Positions 61,258 through 64,000 of a stretch of DNA of 64,000 nt are shown in pieces (the first letter of the stretch is position 1; every line of letters begins with the position of its first letter). The DNA comes from Embiotoca jacksoni (lineage: Eukaryota; Chordata; Actinopteri; Embiotocidae). The notes beneath the pieces were generated by a model. It was not told the DNA's origin and searched no databases. It saw only the letters and a program-made list of their open reading frames with translations. The stretch spans positions 13,601,830-13,665,829 of the forward strand of contig JAKOON010000015.1 in the NCBI GenBank assembly GCA_022577435.1. The letters are read 5' to 3'. The position numbers and the translations under genes are program-made.

Positions 61258-61292
61258 AGTGTAAAAGACGGAACTGAAATGTTTGGTAATAA
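61258..61292 (+). other. Candidate first exon driven by the CDE/CHR promoter
   Basis: Directly after the CHR, an exon-like segment ends at a strong donor (AATAA|GTAAGC). It contains an ATG at 61,279-61,281 opening MFGN plus two bases before the donor. The start could be the true initiator with only four full codons in exon 1, or part of an untranslated leader. No known protein beginning MFGN came to mind. Exon 2 is probably the segment ending at 61,694. Confidence 0.4.
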
Positions 61293-61557
61293 GTAAGCTA
61301 GTTTTTAAATGCGTGTATTTACAACAGGTTACTTGTATGACACTGGGACATGTGTATGTAGATACATCAATACGTGTTTTAAAAAAAGTAGGCTAAAATT
61401 CAGTCCTATTTGCCTGTTTGGTTAAAACGCGAGTTGCTGCTATTTCATTATTTCATTTAATTCTTTTTTTTTTTGTATGTTCTCAAACTTGTTTGGTAGG
61501 AATAATCACATCTTAATGTTTATTAATATATTTAAGTGAAGGACTTTTAAAATTAAG

Positions 61558-61694
61558 ATCAGCAGGAAGCCATCCGATGGTGACTGGGCGTCTAAGAAAT
61601 CCCAACGATTTCATTTTTCTTTATGACTGGTATGACAGAAGTAGACTGACAGCTGACTATCACTTGCTGTTAATGGAATAGCAGCAGCAGAATG
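61558..61694 (+). other. Candidate second exon of the CDE/CHR-driven transcript
   Basis: The right border is a perfect donor (AATG|GTAAGT at 61,695). The left border is ambiguous: AGs at 61,557, 61,562 and 61,565 could each be acceptors, and none has a good pyrimidine tract. With the 61,557 acceptor, the frame from the ATG at 61,279 stays open through a peptide containing LRNPNDFIFLYDWYDRSRL and stops at TAG 61,678-61,680, leaving 14 bases before the donor. The other two acceptors hit a stop near 61,625. An ATG sits on the last bases of the exon (61,692-61,694). So the exon is either untranslated leader with a short upstream ORF, or my acceptor choice is wrong. Downstream exons were not resolved. 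Confidence 0.3.
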
Positions 61695-61699
61695 GTAAG

Positions 61700-62171
61700 T
61701 AGTTTAAGTAGTTTTTCGTCTTAGGAAATGTAAGCTTTTTGCGACTAAGTGGATTTAAATTTCTGTCTGTATTGCTTTGGGCTTATTGTGTTTGGCTGTT
61801 GCCGTCCAGCCAAAAATGGAGGTGAAATACAGGTTTTGTTGTGCAACAAAAAAAGAATATTAACCTACGTATTTTTTTTTTTTTACTGATAACATTTATA
61901 GCTCTTTAGAGCAGTGCTTTGCCTTCTCCAGAGAAAATCCAGCATATTTTATCTTTGGGAGTTTTTCATTTTTCATGATGCATCAGACAACACAAACAAA
62001 GTCCTACTCCCTCTACGATTGTGCGAACGAAATTAAAAACGTGATATCTAAATCGGTAACTTTGGGTGATATTGGTCAACTGACAGCTAAAGTTTCACAT
62101 TGCTCCTGACGGTTCCATGCTGCAGTGCTGCTAATGAACGCAAGAGGGAGGCAAAACAATATTAAAAGGGG

Positions 62172-62209
<38 letters not shown>

Positions 62210-63055
62210 AAGACTGGTGTCTACTGTTTGGTCACAGGCTTCACGGAAGAATGTCTAATTTAAGACAAATTATCATAGTATTAATGAGATTATTAATTGT
62301 AATTTCTCACAGTGAGACTCAATATCAGCAATTGTAACAGAACTGTGTCTCTTGCAAGCCTGTAAAATACAAGCTGTTGTGTTGCACCATCGTACTGTCC
62401 TCTCCGATAGGAAAAGCACGCCTCTCTTTTAAAAGGTTCCTTTTTTTATCACGCTTAAAAAGTATATATGACGATGGCGGAGCATTTCAGATGTCGTGTC
62501 CTCCCACCAGGTGTCGCTGCTGGCCCGTGTGTCTCCCACATCGAGTAACCTCTACTGTAAATGCTGCTCCTCCTTGGTCGTGACTGGACTGCTGATGAGT
62601 GAGTAGTTGACATTTCAGAGCTCCCCTTGAGATGCGCGATGTAGGCTGCACAGTAATATACGGAAACACCCTGTTCAAATCAATTTCAGCAAAAGCTGTT
62701 GAATGAATGTCGAGACCGCTCATACATTAGTTCGGTTGCAACAGGGTTTGGAATTTACCTTGAAAATGTGTGTTCAATTAGGCTTCATGAAAGTGAAATT
62801 CGTTTGCTGAAAAATGTTCTTTTTTTCCCCCACGTCAAGTTGAACGAAGCCGTGATACACGAATTACACTGGAAATTTGATGCTCGACTTCAAAATAAAA
62901 GCACCTCTCCTGCCGACTGCTCGATTTCACGGTACTTCGTAAATGGGATTTTAATTTGAAAGTCGTTCCCCCACTACCTTGACGTCAAATCTGAGCGCGC
63001 GCACAGGCGGCACTCCGCGTTCTGCGCGTGTTTGATCCACAGGCTGCGTGTGTGA
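61700..63055. other. Interval between the CDE/CHR exons and the right-edge gene
   Basis: AT-rich, intron- or intergenic-like. It holds a 32-base poly-T at 62,174-62,205 and several short open frames with no recognisable protein. The CpG content rises from about 62,980 (GAGCGCGCGCACAGG) toward the gene start at 63,237. No confident exon seen. Confidence 0.6.
62174..62205. repeat. Poly-T tract (about 32 T)
   Basis: A pure T run preceded by GGGGTC and followed by AATAAAG. No retroposon body recognised beside it. Confidence 0.9.
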
Positions 63056-63058
63056 AGC

Positions 63059-63059
<1 letters not shown>

Positions 63060-63126
<67 letters not shown>
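63060..63126. repeat. Compound (TG)n(TA)n(TG)n microsatellite just upstream of a gene start
   Basis: About 67 bp of GT repeat interrupted by an AT block (63,071-63,094). It ends 111 bp before the ATG of the gene at 63,237, so it lies in the promoter or 5' untranslated leader. Confidence 0.97.
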
Positions 63127-63129
<3 letters not shown>

Positions 63130-63236
63130 CGTGTGTAAACACAGCTCGATAGCTAATGTTAGGCGCTAGGGCCACGAACTGACTGCAGCAGAGATTACTA
63201 GGCTGAATTGCGCGCGGTGGCCGGTCAGATGAGGAG

Positions 63237-63344
63237 ATGGCAGCCGAATCGACCCGGAGATTCACCAAGAACCTGCTGAAACCGGGGAGTGCGGCGGAGA
63301 TACGGCAGACGGCGTGCAACGCAGTCAGACACTCCGCAGTGACG
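63237..63344 (+). CDS. First coding exon of an unidentified small protein gene (partial gene)
   Basis: Seen: an ATG in a good Kozak context (GAGGAGATGG) opens a 36-codon exon that ends exactly at a consensus donor (ACG|GTGAGT). The peptide begins MAAESTRRFTKNLLKPGSAA and is basic and Ala-rich, like an amphipathic N-terminus, with no simple repeats. The exon is GC- and CpG-rich, unlike the AT-rich flanks, as expected for a 5' exon near a promoter. Its end is phase 0, and the next exon at 63,630 is open in that phase. The start was chosen because it is the first ATG after the CpG-rich leader and the codons upstream do not extend into a longer plausible protein. Inference: N-terminus of a small membrane or organelle protein. 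I did not recognise the family and give no symbol. The gene continues beyond the window. Confidence is high that it is an exon and nil on identity. Confidence 0.72.
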
Positions 63345-63376
63345 GTGAGTAGACCCCCGTGGATTGTTAAAAAAAA

Positions 63377-63381
<5 letters not shown>

Positions 63382-63412
<31 letters not shown>
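63382..63412. repeat. (TA)n microsatellite in intron 1
   Basis: About 15 TA units begin 37 bp after the donor of the first coding exon of the right-edge gene. Confidence 0.95.
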
Positions 63413-63414
<2 letters not shown>

Positions 63415-63451
63415 TGGTAGAGGAAAAACGCATCACCACCTGTCGGCCCAA

Positions 63452-63454
<3 letters not shown>

Positions 63455-63489
<35 letters not shown>
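63455..63489. repeat. Poly-T tract (about 34 T) in intron 1
   Basis: A pure T run in the intron between 63,344 and 63,630. It could be the A-tail of a minus-strand retroposon that has lost its body, or simple slippage growth. Confidence 0.9.
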
Positions 63490-63492
<3 letters not shown>

Positions 63493-63629
63493 GCTGTGGG
63501 CTTTTAAATGAAACCAAAGCCTTGTAACTGGATTAGCTTTGGTATCAGCCTCTGTCAGACACACCGCACCACTGCACCGTAGCTGGAGCAGACCTGGCAT
63601 TGACATTCATGTTGCATCTTTCTTTGCAG

Positions 63630-63754
63630 TGGATGAGCAGACGCAGCGCAGCGCTGTGCAGCTTCTGTCTATCGATCCTGCACAATTCAATACATTTTAA
63701 AGGATACATCTCTGTAGGTGCAGGAATCGCCGCATTTAATTACATCAAACACCG
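63630..63754 (+). CDS. Second coding exon of the same unidentified gene (partial)
   Basis: Seen: a pyrimidine-rich acceptor (ATCTTTCTTTGCAG) is followed by 41 codons plus two bases, open in the phase left by the exon at 63,237-63,344, and then a GTAAAC donor. The peptide starts WMSRRSAALCSFCLSILHNS and later contains a small-residue-rich hydrophobic run (ISVGAGIAAF) followed by YIKH. Two hydrophobic stretches separated by a short polar turn suggest a hairpin membrane anchor, or one transmembrane helix plus an amphipathic one. The intron between the exons is 285 bp and contains a (TA)n array and a long poly-T. Without splicing, the reading frame meets a stop one codon past the donor, which supports splicing here. 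The protein is cut off by the window edge, so family length cannot be compared. Identity unknown. Confidence 0.62.
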
Positions 63755-64000
63755 GTAAACCCGCTTATTCCCCTTGGTAATGTGGCCATAAAGTCGTAGA
63801 GCGTCTCGCATTCCCTGTGGGTTGGAGTTTATTTCAGTGTGGCCGGATAAGTGAATGAAACGCAGTAAATAGTAGGATAGTGGGATGCGGCATGACCCAG
63901 GCAGCGGTTTGCATCTGCCCGGTCGTGCTCAGAAACACTGGGAATTATGGAGGGAAAAACGGGAAGAGGTAGATTAATCCGAGCTATAGGCTTGATTTAT

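Noticed and set aside
62951..63517. 188-codon minus-strand open frame over the right-edge gene
   Set aside because: Antisense shadow running through (TA)n, (CA)n and poly-A tracts.

Overview
This window looks like nuclear DNA of a teleost fish, most likely a percomorph. The evidence is the very high density of long (CA)n/(GT)n arrays, a set of dispersed repeats whose wording I recognise from memory as typical of percomorph genomes, short spliced exons with GT-AG borders, and no compact gene arrangement. No database search was possible, so family names for repeats are recollections.

Layout. Positions 1 to about 61,000 are almost entirely non-coding. This part holds about 25 dinucleotide arrays, purine/pyrimidine tracts, poly-T/poly-A tracts, and decayed mobile elements: a hAT-like element at 1.54-2.38 kb with a related fragment near 40.7 kb, a fold-back repeat at 3.35-3.86 kb, two TTAA-flanked elements at 57.34-57.56 and 58.86-59.44 kb, and several other dispersed repeats. 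Between the repeats lie many blocks of AT-balanced, repeat-free sequence rich in TAAT cores and E-boxes. They have the texture of conserved non-coding elements; the clearest are at 8.35-9.24, 19.56-20.78, 26.4-29.85, 50.2-50.6 and 52.1-53.7 kb. This pattern suits the regulatory gene desert of a developmental gene lying outside the window, but I cannot name that gene.

Genes. The best-supported gene starts at the right edge: a coding first exon at 63,237-63,344 and a phase-compatible second exon at 63,630-63,754 on the + strand. They encode the N-terminal 77 residues of a small, probably membrane-associated protein that I could not identify, and the gene runs off the window. About 2 kb upstream (61.12-61.29 kb) is a compact promoter with CCAAT, CRE-like, ETS, and a CDE/CHR (E2F-type) module at the classical 4-nt spacing. 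It is followed by a short exon with a strong donor, and points to a cell-cycle-regulated transcript on the + strand. A third, weaker candidate is a set of small phase-consistent exons at 47.17-47.88 kb. A possible RFX/CRE promoter lies at 30.92-31.15 kb.

Nothing in the window resembles bacterial operons, CRISPR arrays, rRNA or a convincing tRNA. Most longer ORFs are reads through CA/GT arrays and were discarded.
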